Part shown: positions 1 to 5,679 of the stretch, one piece after another | Position numbering within the stretch: the first letter of the stretch is position 1 | How the letters are laid out: the number at the start of each line of letters is the position of its first letter | DNA from: Candidatus Aminicenantota bacterium | Lineage (GTDB): Bacteria > Acidobacteriota > Aminicenantia > JAMOAD01 | DNA length: 5,750 nucleotides | Direction of reading: 5' to 3' | Assembly: GCA_027070475.1 (NCBI GenBank) | Contig: JALXDT010000181.1 | Location: 1-5,750 of the forward strand | Program-made: the position numbers and the translations under genes | The notes under the pieces: model-generated | Database searches by the model: none | What the model was told of the DNA's origin: nothing | What the model saw: the letters and a program-made list of their open reading frames with translations, nothing else

Positions 1-98
1 ACTTTATATTTTTTGTTTTTATAAATGAAACTTCCGGGTCTTTCATCATATTTATACCCCGAGTACGTTTCAACTTTAATCTTCTTAAGTTCTCTCAA
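1..98 (-). CDS. Small conserved protein, DUF6504-like, N-terminal part only
   Basis: Immediately after permease B, another minus-strand frame stays open to the window edge. It reads M-R-E-L-K-K-I-K-V-E-T-Y-S-G-Y-K-Y-D-E-R-P, followed by G-S-F-I-Y-K-N-K-K-Y-K. The pattern 'E-T-Y-S-G-Y-(x)3-E-R-P-x-S-F' followed by a short basic strand resembles, from memory, the start of small uncharacterised proteins of the DUF6504 type; their function is not known to me. An in-frame TAA lies just upstream, so the only usual start codon is TTG at 96-98, inside the last codons of permease B (14-bp overlap). I see no clear SD, so translation is probably coupled to termination of permease B. The C-terminal part lies outside the window. 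The reading frame is well supported by its protein-like composition; the family assignment is tentative. Confidence 0.55.
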   Translation of the reverse strand, partial: MRELKKIKVETYSGYKYDERPGSFIYKNKKYK

Positions 99-1179
99 TC
101 TTAAAATATCTTATTGAAAGGTATGCAAAAATAAGTGTAAAGCCCATAAGAACTAACAGATGGAGCAACACAGTTGAAAAGGGATATTTGTAAAAAAGGA
201 GCTTATCGAGTGCAGACATAGCCCACCCGGTCGGAAGAAGCATTGCAATAGTTTTCATAAAATCCGGCACAATCTCAATAGGCCACCAGCAGCCTCCCAG
301 AGCAGCCAACAGATTTGCAACAAGCACTGCAACTCCGACAACTGCCTCCTGCCTTTTTAAAACAGAACCTAAATAGATGCTCAAAGATGATGTAAAAAAA
401 GAAAAAACAATTAAAATAACAAGCATATTCAAAAGAGGGATAGTACCAAAAGTTACAGAAAATAAAATAATCGTCGCAAGAACAAGTATAAATGAAACAA
501 TAAAAGCAAGTATGATGTTTGTTAAAAACAGACCTATCCATATTCCACTCTTTCCCATAGGGGTTATAACAAATCTTTTCAACATACCTCTCTCTCTTAA
601 CATACTGAGATTTGTTCCACCGTATATCAGGAGATTAAAGAGTATAAACATCAGTATTGTTGCAGGAAGCTGGTGAACAACCCCTGAGGGAATATAGCTT
701 GCTTTTCCCGCCCATTCGGATTTTATTTCAAGAATTTTTTCAGGCTTTGAAATTCCAAGATATTTTTTCACCAAAAATTTGTAAACAGCTCTGTAAAGAG
801 ATATCTTTATTTGAACAGCTTTGCTATCCAGACTCCTGCCCTTCACTTTAAATTTAAGAACAGCGGTTTTCCCTTCCCCTACTCTTTTTGAAAATCCCTC
901 TGGAATTATCAGCTCCCTTTCCGGCTTTTTTTCCTTTAAATTCTTCTCTAATAAAATATTTTCATTTCTCAAATAATCAATAAGCTCAACTGAATAAACT
1001 CCCTTATCAAGGTTTTTAACCGAAAGTTTTATTTTAACCGATTTATTGGCACTGCTATCACCCACTCCTGAAAAAACAAAAATAAAAAACATCGGCAATA
1101 CTATCGCCCAGAAATAAAATGACTTATCCCTTAGAATAAGCTTGAACTCTGTTAATGCAAAGTGAATTATTCCCTTCAT
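85..1179 (-). CDS. ABC-2 type exporter permease B
   Basis: Membrane subunit of an ABC exporter, 364 residues. The layout is typical of ABC-2 permeases: a short cytoplasmic start with an amphipathic 'LILRDKSFYFWAIVLP' segment, TM1 at about residues 22-40, and an extracytoplasmic domain at about 40-165 rich in Lys and Glu. A block of five helices follows, at about 172-192, 212-240, 245-272, 278-300 and 338-358. The 'LGGCWWPIEIVPDF...LPTGWA' stretch before the last helix is the conserved ABC-2 signature region (Gly-Gly, Pro, then L-P-x-x-W). The ATG start overlaps the TGA of permease A by 4 bp (ATGA), with an AAGGTGG SD at 1184-1190 four bases away. It very likely pairs with permease A as a heterodimer served by the ATPase at 2411-3340. 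The substrate is unknown; drugs, peptides or lipids are all possible for this family. Confidence 0.93.
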   Translation of the reverse strand: MKGIIHFALTEFKLILRDKSFYFWAIVLPMFFIFVFSGVGDSSANKSVKIKLSVKNLDKGVYSVELIDYLRNENILLEKNLKEKKPERELIIPEGFSKRVGEGKTAVLKFKVKGRSLDSKAVQIKISLYRAVYKFLVKKYLGISKPEKILEIKSEWAGKASYIPSGVVHQLPATILMFILFNLLIYGGTNLSMLRERGMLKRFVITPMGKSGIWIGLFLTNIILAFIVSFILVLATIILFSVTFGTIPLLNMLVILIVFSFFTSSLSIYLGSVLKRQEAVVGVAVLVANLLAALGGCWWPIEIVPDFMKTIAMLLPTGWAMSALDKLLFYKYPFSTVLLHLLVLMGFTLIFAYLSIRYFKIERT

Positions 1180-2414
1180 TTTACCACCTTCTTAAGGGCT
1201 TTTATGTTCAGAAAATACGAGAGAAAAAGAAGGAAAAGTGAAATCAAAAAAGAAACAAAGATCATATTGTAAAATCTTTCCATTCTCCCGATAACAAGAG
1301 AGATTACAGATTCAGTAATATAAAACAATGGTGATACCACTGAAAACTTTGAAAGTGACGGAGGTAAAGCACTAACGGGGATCAAAGAGCCTCCAAGTAT
1401 TGCGAAAAAGAACACAAAAATCATACCCAATGTATTGACCTGCCTTTCATTATTGGAAAGTCCCATGATAGTGGCTGATAACACGGTAAGAGTTACGGAA
1501 GATACAATAAGTGTAATCAGAAGCCAAAAAATATTATTTGTCTTTAAATTGAACAATAATCTTCCTGTTATAGCAAGAATTATCTCTATTGTAAAAACAA
1601 AAATAATGGAGCTTAAAATCCTTGAAAAAAAGTATTCTGATTTTTTAAGTTCTGATAAGAAAAGTCTTTTTATAATAAATTTGTTTCTCTCTTTAACCAT
1701 ATCATTTAAAATCGCATTGGATATGAAAAATAGAAAGAAAAATGACATACCTGCAAATATATATATCACAAAAGAAGTTTTCTTCCTCTTTTCTGTTAAT
1801 TCCTCAATTTTAATCTTTTTATCCTTAAAAAGGGGGATTATCTTTTTTATTTTAGGCTCAATACTATCATAAAGGTTTTTAAACATAGCGCTATCAATAT
1901 TTTTCTTATCATCAACAGCTTTTCTTATGGTTTCAATTTCCTCTCCGAATATTGTCAAAATATAATTTGCCCCATCCTTTAATATATTCATACCCGTTTC
2001 AGCTATCATAGGATAGATTATCTCAGTCGGATTTTTTATAAGCTTCATCTCTGTATTCTCTCTTTTTATCAGTCTATCGCTGAACTTTTTCGGAATAATA
2101 ATGACAGCCGAGACCTTTCTATTGTTAATAAGCTCCATTGCTTTATCATAGGATACACTTGAAGCATTTATGTATTTTTTCGCTTTTTCATGTGAAAAAG
2201 CACCCTCCAAAAAATCAGAAATAATTTTGCCCTTATCATTGTTTACAATAGCTATTTTTATAGGAGAAAACCCTGAATCAGATCCATCTCCTCCGAAAGC
2301 GAACCACATTATTAAAGTTATCAAAACAGGAGATAATATGTAAATAAGCACCAAAACAGGTTTATTCCACCTTCTCTTATAATCAATAGCGGATAGTTTT
2401 AAAACTTTTCTCAT
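1176..2414 (-). CDS. ABC-2 type exporter permease A
   Basis: Membrane subunit of an ABC exporter, 412 residues, with the same architecture as permease B but clearly diverged in sequence. TM1 is at about residues 19-41 ('PVLVLIYILSPVLITLIMW'). An extracytoplasmic domain of about 170 residues follows, opening with 'IKIAIVNNDKG', a start common in YhgE/NatB-like permeases. Helices follow at about 215-235, 265-285, 295-320, 328-350 and 388-407. 'ILGGSLIPVSALPPSL' is the counterpart of the Gly-Gly/Pro signature in permease B. The start is ATG at 2412-2414, overlapping the ATPase stop (ATGA). An AAAGGAG SD lies at 2426-2432, inside the ATPase gene and 11 bases upstream. Family knowledge: one ATPase plus two unlike half-permeases occurs in YbhFSR and LnrLMN exporters. 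No specificity determinant is visible. Confidence 0.92.
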   Translation of the reverse strand: MRKVLKLSAIDYKRRWNKPVLVLIYILSPVLITLIMWFAFGGDGSDSGFSPIKIAIVNNDKGKIISDFLEGAFSHEKAKKYINASSVSYDKAMELINNRKVSAVIIIPKKFSDRLIKRENTEMKLIKNPTEIIYPMIAETGMNILKDGANYILTIFGEEIETIRKAVDDKKNIDSAMFKNLYDSIEPKIKKIIPLFKDKKIKIEELTEKRKKTSFVIYIFAGMSFFFLFFISNAILNDMVKERNKFIIKRLFLSELKKSEYFFSRILSSIIFVFTIEIILAITGRLLFNLKTNNIFWLLITLIVSSVTLTVLSATIMGLSNNERQVNTLGMIFVFFFAILGGSLIPVSALPPSLSKFSVVSPLFYITESVISLVIGRMERFYNMIFVSFLISLFLLFLSYFLNIKALKKVVK

Positions 2415-3340
2415 TGCTCTCTTAACTCCTTTCCCGTTAATTTTAAAAACAGAGTTTCAAGATTTGGCCTTTTTATATCCATAGTATTGATCATAACTTT
2501 TTTCTTCATAAAAAGCTCAACAGTCTCCGGAATAATCTCCTCAGCGTCAACTTCAACAACTATTTTTTCTTCAGAAAGTTTAATAAGTTTTAATTCCGGT
2601 TTTTCTCCTATAATCTTCTCCACTTTATCCAAATCAAATACTCCTGAAAACTCCACTTCAAGTTCCTCTCCTAAATTTGAAATAAGCTCTTTTAAGGTTC
2701 CCTGAGCTTTAATTTCACCTTCATCCATTATCGCAATTCTATCGCATAATTCCTCAGCTTCCTCAAGTTGATGAGTTGTGTAAATAATAGCCATATTTCC
2801 ATCAACAAATTTTTTCAAAAGCTCTCTTATATTAACCCTTGCCTGTACATCGATACCAACAGTAGGTTCATCCAGGAAAAGAACCTCAGGTTTATGAATA
2901 ATACCGATTGCAATATTAAGTCTTCTTTTCATACCACCAGAAAATTCGGAAACCTTAGCTTTTTCCTTCGAACCCAATTCCATAAGATTCAAAAGATAAT
3001 CAGCTCTCTCCTTTGCCTCAGACTCCCCCATACCATAAAGAGCCGCCCATAGCATAAGATTATCCTTTGCTGTCAACTCCTCGTAAAATGCAATCTCCTG
3101 CGGAACAACACCTATCTTTTTTCTCCACCACTTTGTATTTGAAAAAATATTTTTTTCTTCATAAAAAGCAGAACCTGAATCAGGTTCTATCAAAGATGTT
3201 AATATTGAGATAGCTGTTGTTTTACCTGCTCCGTTCGGACCTAAAAGCCCGAATATCTCTCCCCTTTTAACTTCAAAACTTATACCCTTCAGAGCTTCCA
3301 CCTCGCCATAACTCTTTTTAATATTTTTTACGGTTAACAT
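2411..3340 (-). CDS. ABC-2 type exporter ATP-binding subunit
   Basis: Cytoplasmic ATPase that powers the exporter formed with the two following permeases; 309 residues, normal for the NatA/CcmA-like subfamily. Motifs, numbered from the chosen start: Walker A GPNGAGKT at 34-41, Q-loop Gln81, signature FSGGM at 133-137 (the usual variant of LSGGQ in this subfamily), Walker B VLFLDEP at 153-159 with catalytic Glu158, D-loop GID at 162-164, and switch His190. All catalytic residues are present. Residues from about 215 onward form the C-terminal accessory domain (DUF4162-like) common in ABC-2 exporter ATPases. The frame stays open to an upstream ATG at 3451, but I chose 3340. Family alignments begin at 'MLTVKNIKKSYG', an AGGAGG SD sits 8 bases upstream, and the extra 37 residues would overlap the promoter at 3384-3412. 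First gene of the operon. Confidence 0.95.
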   Translation of the reverse strand: MLTVKNIKKSYGEVEALKGISFEVKRGEIFGLLGPNGAGKTTAISILTSLIEPDSGSAFYEEKNIFSNTKWWRKKIGVVPQEIAFYEELTAKDNLMLWAALYGMGESEAKERADYLLNLMELGSKEKAKVSEFSGGMKRRLNIAIGIIHKPEVLFLDEPTVGIDVQARVNIRELLKKFVDGNMAIIYTTHQLEEAEELCDRIAIMDEGEIKAQGTLKELISNLGEELEVEFSGVFDLDKVEKIIGEKPELKLIKLSEEKIVVEVDAEEIIPETVELFMKKKVMINTMDIKRPNLETLFLKLTGKELREQ

Positions 3341-3348
3341 AAATTTAG

Positions 3349-3354
3349 CCTCCT
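3349..3354 (-). promoter_or_regulatory. Ribosome binding site of the ABC ATPase
   Basis: AGGAGG on the minus strand, 8 bases before ATG 3338-3340. It decides the start in favour of 3340 over the longer frame from 3451, which has no comparable site. Confidence 0.85.
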
Positions 3355-3383
3355 CTGACAAAAATCTTACTAAAATTTTTTTT

Positions 3384-3412
3384 ATAATAAATAAAAGATG
3401 GTTTGTTGTCAA
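3384..3412 (-). promoter_or_regulatory. Sigma-70 type promoter of the ABC operon
   Basis: On the minus strand there is a perfect -35 box TTGACA (3407-3412), a 17-base spacer and a -10 box TATTAT (3384-3389, five of six to consensus). Transcription should start near 3376-3377, giving a leader of about 36 nt that carries the SD at 3349-3354. No operator or riboswitch fold is visible in this short leader, so the operon may be expressed constitutively. Confidence 0.75.
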
Positions 3413-3521
3413 TGAAAAATATAAAATTAAAATGATAATCTTGAGCATCAAGCCTTGAGCTGATTTTGAATGTTACTGGTTTATTGTTTCCTGTTATTTT
3501 TTTTATTTAATAAAATAAACC

Positions 3522-3549
3522 GTAGGGGCAATTCACGAATTGCCCCTAC
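3522..3549. repeat. 28-bp palindrome, dispersed REP-like repeat candidate
   Basis: Perfect 13-bp arms, GTAGGGGCAATTC (3522-3534) and GAATTGCCCCTAC (3537-3549), separated by two bases. It is far richer in G+C than the surrounding DNA. Palindromes with this 'GTAGGGGC...GCCCCTAC' form are ones I recall as dispersed, multi-copy intergenic elements in several bacterial lineages. Only one copy is in this window, so the repeat status is inferred. It lies between divergent genes, so a terminator role is unlikely: it has no run of T directly after either arm and no converging transcripts. Confidence 0.6.
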
Positions 3550-3592
3550 ACACAAAATTTCCAAATCACAATGTATTTTTTCATTTTTTTAC

Positions 3593-3606
3593 AAACATTA
3601 ATGTTT
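3593..3606. promoter_or_regulatory. 14-bp perfect dyad, possible operator
   Basis: AAACATTAATGTTT is fully palindromic and lies about 38 bases upstream of the TATAAT box of the lipoprotein gene, where an activator or repressor could bind. The DNA here is so AT-rich that chance symmetry is quite possible. No second copy is visible in the window. Confidence 0.25.
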
Positions 3607-3643
3607 ATATGAAATAAACTTTTTTAAATTATTAATTTTGTAG

Positions 3644-3649
3644 TATAAT
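3644..3649 (+). promoter_or_regulatory. Likely -10 box of the TPR lipoprotein gene
   Basis: A perfect TATAAT hexamer lies 81 bases before the start codon. At a 17-base spacing the -35 position reads TTTTTA (3621-3626), a poor match, and the extended -10 dinucleotide is TA, not TG. Predicted start of transcription is near 3656, giving a leader of about 75 nt. The promoter may be weak or need an activator. Confidence 0.5.
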
Positions 3650-3719
3650 AATTTCTTCTTAAATAAATTATTGAGGCTTGATTTTTATGCTTTTTTCTTT
3701 TAAACTATTGGATAAATTT

Positions 3720-3726
3720 AGGAGGT
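3720..3726 (+). promoter_or_regulatory. Ribosome binding site of the TPR lipoprotein gene
   Basis: AGGAGGT ends four bases before ATG 3731-3733. The SD is near-perfect with short spacing, as also seen before permease B (AAGGTGG, four bases). It fixes the start at 3731. Confidence 0.85.
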
Positions 3727-3730
3727 AAGA

Positions 3731-5236
3731 ATGAAAAAAGGTAGATCTCTATTTCTTGTAGCAATAATTGTAGCCTTAGTTTTTTTGCTTAATATTTCAT
3801 GCAAAAGCCTTAAATACTCAAATTTAAAAGCAAATTTTTACTTTAAAAAAGCAAATGCAAAATATGAAGAAGAGGATTATTCAGCAGCAGCTAAATTTTA
3901 TACTGAAGTAATTAAAGCGGATCCAGACTTTATTGCAGCCTACTTTTATCTTGGTTCATGTTATCAACAGGTATTCAAACCGGGTTTACCATTTGATAAA
4001 GATCTGGTGTTAAAGATTGGAAACACGCTGGATAAGATTAAAGATCTTAACCTTCTCAAAGAAACCGTCAAAAAAATAAACTTAATAAATGATTATGAAG
4101 AATTAAAAAAGTTCGCAGAAAATCTCAAAGTTCCTGAAGAAACAATAGAAGAAAAAAAGGAAGCTAATACGGAAGAGAAAAAAGAGGTTACAGAGGAAAA
4201 TGCTGAAGGTAAAAAAATAGAGGGTAAAACAGAAGAACAAACAAATAAAATAAATAAAGAAGGAACAAAAGAGGAAGAGGGTTCTGTAGAGGAAGAAAAA
4301 TCAGAAAATCCGACTGATGAAAAGGTCGAAGCTATAATAAAGAAATGGGAAGAGGAAAAAAAGGCTGAAGAAGCAAAGAAAAAAGCAGAGGAAGAGGCCA
4401 AAAAGAGAGCAAAAAGATCTCTTGTGGTAACAGAACAACCAACTCAAAAACCCGAAAAGAAAGAAGAGGAAAAACCTCAACAACCTCAACAGCTCAATCC
4501 TCAACAAAAAAAATTAATGGTTAAAAATACATTAAGAGCAGTCAAAGCACTTGCAAACACAATTTTGATTAAATATTATGATACAGCAACCTTGGATTCA
4601 ACCCTTGCCCTTGCAGATCTATATGATAAATTAGGAATCTTTGATAAGGCAGAGAAATACTATCTTGAAATACTTAAAGCATATAAAACAAACAAAGCAT
4701 ACTATGTTATCTCTGACTTTTATTCAAAGTATGGAAAAAATGACAAAGCAATCGAATACTTAAACAAAGCTATAAAGATGAATCCCAATGATCCTGATGG
4801 TTATCTCTATCTTGCAAAATTCTATTCGGAAAGCATGGGGAAGTATGATGAAGCAATAAAAGCAGTAGAACAAATGATCAACTTAATCGAAAAAGATCCA
4901 AATGCGGACAATCATAAAAAAGCAGTTGCATACTACTGGTTAGGATTCTATTCATGGGTAAAAAGTTTCAGAAAAAAATACATGCCCCCCGATGAGAGAG
5001 CAAAAATTGTGAATAAGGGCATGGATGCACTGATGAAAGCCATAGAATTGGATCCAAAATACCCCGAACCCTATGCTTATGTCAACTTATTATACAGAGA
5101 AAAGATAAAAGTCAATCCTGCGAAGAAAAAAGAATATCTTGCCAAAGCAAAGGAATATGTTGATAAGTTCCAGGAACTTTATAAGAGATTACAGGAAAGA
5201 CAAAAACTTGCAAAAGAGCTTGAGAAACAAAAATAA
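3731..5236 (+). CDS. TPR-repeat lipoprotein with charged insertion
   Basis: Predicted envelope lipoprotein of 501 residues that likely acts as a protein-interaction scaffold. The signal peptide has a basic start (MKKGR), a hydrophobic core at 7-20 and the lipobox-like L-N-I-S-Cys24. Asn at -3 is unusual for a lipobox, but Ser at -1 and the position fit. Lys25 does not suggest inner-membrane retention. A TPR unit spans about 33-66 ('YSAAAKFYTEVIKADPDF'), followed by another helix with 'AAYFYLGSCYQQ'. Residues about 134-263 form a low-complexity Glu/Lys segment, then Pro/Gln-rich sequence, probably a coiled or extended linker. TPR units resume at about 286-318, 319-355, 356-393 and 396-450, followed by a Lys/Glu-rich helical tail. 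The C-terminal block with 'AYYWLGFYSW' and 'YVNLLYREK' resembles TPR lipoproteins I associate with Acidobacteriota. It is transcribed alone and ends in the terminator at 5251-5284. The precise role is unknown. Confidence 0.85.
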   Translation: MKKGRSLFLVAIIVALVFLLNISCKSLKYSNLKANFYFKKANAKYEEEDYSAAAKFYTEVIKADPDFIAAYFYLGSCYQQVFKPGLPFDKDLVLKIGNTLDKIKDLNLLKETVKKINLINDYEELKKFAENLKVPEETIEEKKEANTEEKKEVTEENAEGKKIEGKTEEQTNKINKEGTKEEEGSVEEEKSENPTDEKVEAIIKKWEEEKKAEEAKKKAEEEAKKRAKRSLVVTEQPTQKPEKKEEEKPQQPQQLNPQQKKLMVKNTLRAVKALANTILIKYYDTATLDSTLALADLYDKLGIFDKAEKYYLEILKAYKTNKAYYVISDFYSKYGKNDKAIEYLNKAIKMNPNDPDGYLYLAKFYSESMGKYDEAIKAVEQMINLIEKDPNADNHKKAVAYYWLGFYSWVKSFRKKYMPPDERAKIVNKGMDALMKAIELDPKYPEPYAYVNLLYREKIKVNPAKKKEYLAKAKEYVDKFQELYKRLQERQKLAKELEKQK

Positions 5237-5250
5237 TATTTAAATAACAT

Positions 5251-5284
5251 AAAAAGAGGGAGAATCAATTCTCCCTCTTTTTTT
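5251..5284 (+). terminator. Intrinsic terminator after the TPR lipoprotein gene
   Basis: Stem arms AAAAAGAGGGAGAAT (5251-5265) and ATTCTCCCTCTTTTT (5268-5282) pair over up to 15 bp around a very small loop, with GAGGGAG/CTCCCTC as the stable core. A run of seven T (5278-5284) overlaps the base of the stem. It begins 14 bases after the stop codon. The tRNA begins only 15 bases after its T-run. Confidence 0.92.
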
Positions 5285-5299
5285 ATTTATAGAGAAAAA

Positions 5300-5373
5300 C
5301 GGGGCGTAGCGCAGCCTGGTAGCGCACCTGCTTCGGGAGTAGGGAGTCGGAGGTTCAAATCCTCTCGCCCCGA
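5300..5373 (+). tRNA. tRNA-Pro, anticodon CGG
   Basis: A complete 74-nt cloverleaf. The acceptor stem CGGGGCG (5300-5306) pairs with CGCCCCG (5366-5372), with discriminator A5373. The D stem is GCGC/GCGC (5309-5312, 5322-5325) around a loop containing GG. The anticodon stem CCTGC/GTAGG (5327-5331, 5339-5343, one G-T pair) holds loop TTCGGGA with anticodon CGG at 5334-5336, reading CCG. The T stem is GGAGG/CCTCT with loop TTCAAAT (5354-5360). The D-arm and the GTCGGAGGTTC stretch closely match bacterial tRNA-Pro such as E. coli proK. CCA is not encoded, so CCA-adding enzyme is required. There is hardly room for a dedicated promoter between the terminator and the tRNA. Confidence 0.96.
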
Positions 5374-5382
5374 AATTTGAAA

Positions 5383-5655
5383 ATGAGGAAAGCATTTTTA
5401 TATAGAGTAAAAGGAAGAGTTCAAGGGGTAGGTTTTAGATATTTTGTCTACAAAAAGGCCATTTCTCTGGGTATTTACGGTTATGTAAAAAATCTTCTAA
5501 ACGGTGATGTTGAAGTGTGGGCTGAAGGAGAGGAAGAGAAATTGAATGAACTGGAATTAATTTTAAAAAAAGGTCCTGTTCTTGCTCATGTCACAGAATT
5601 ATTAAAAGAAGAAAAAAGACCTCAAAATTTTAAAGATTTTCAAATCTCATATTAA
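5383..5655 (+). CDS. acyP: Acylphosphatase
   Basis: Small cytosolic enzyme (EC 3.6.1.7) that hydrolyses acyl phosphates such as acetyl phosphate or 1,3-bisphosphoglycerate to a carboxylate and phosphate. From ATG 5383 it has 90 residues, the usual length. It carries the family signature GRVQGVGFRYFV at residues 11-22, with catalytic Arg19 in the phosphate-binding loop, and GYVKN at 33-37 with catalytic Asn37. 'GDVEVWAEGE' is the typical following strand. A TTG start at 5377 would add two residues; ATG matches the family better. Neither start has an SD in range, and ATG lies only 9 bases after the tRNA 3' end, so the message is probably released by tRNA 3' processing with a very short leader. 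A small gene with its own strong SD follows 24 bases downstream, suggesting co-transcription. Confidence 0.95.
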   Translation: MRKAFLYRVKGRVQGVGFRYFVYKKAISLGIYGYVKNLLNGDVEVWAEGEEEKLNELELILKKGPVLAHVTELLKEEKRPQNFKDFQISY

Positions 5656-5679
5656 ATATAAAATAAAGGAGGAAAGGAT

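Larger units (their letters stand above)
3341..3730. other. Divergent intergenic region
   Basis: 390 bp of very AT-rich DNA between the leftward ABC operon and the rightward lipoprotein gene. It contains the ABC promoter (3384-3412), a GC-richer palindrome (3522-3549), a 14-bp dyad (3593-3606) and a TATAAT box (3644-3649). I see no plausible small protein or structured RNA in the rest. Weak extra symmetry: ATCAAGCCT at 3447-3455 recurs inverted as AGGCTTGAT at 3674-3682, and CTTGAGC is repeated at 3440-3446 and 3454-3460. Confidence 0.7.

Noticed and set aside
275..851. Several short open frames on both strands within permease B
   Set aside because: They overlap permease B, which has clear ABC-2 features; none has family-like sequence or a start context.
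1435..1872. Plus-strand open frame of 145 codons opposite permease A
   Set aside because: It lies wholly antisense to a well-supported permease; its hydrophobic content mirrors the membrane gene and it has no SD or family motif.
2487..3052. Plus-strand open frames opposite the ABC ATPase
   Set aside because: Antisense shadows of the ATPase, whose Walker and signature motifs are intact.
3341..3451. N-terminal extension of the ABC ATPase starting at ATG 3451
   Set aside because: The extra 37 residues are hydrophobic and unlike the family, have no SD, and lie over the promoter at 3384-3412; the SD at 3349-3354 supports 3340.
3522..3549. Palindrome as an intrinsic terminator
   Set aside because: It lies between divergent genes where no transcript is expected to end, and neither arm is followed directly by a T-run.
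4170..4420. GAAGAAAA-like purine repeats as a CRISPR or tandem repeat array
   Set aside because: Irregular low-complexity coding DNA for Glu/Lys-rich protein, in frame throughout, without constant repeat units or spacers.
4093..4507. Minus-strand open frames rich in Ser/Phe and Leu/Phe/Cys opposite the TPR lipoprotein
   Set aside because: They are antisense shadows of the purine-rich Glu/Lys linker, have composition bias only, and show no start signals or recognisable domain.
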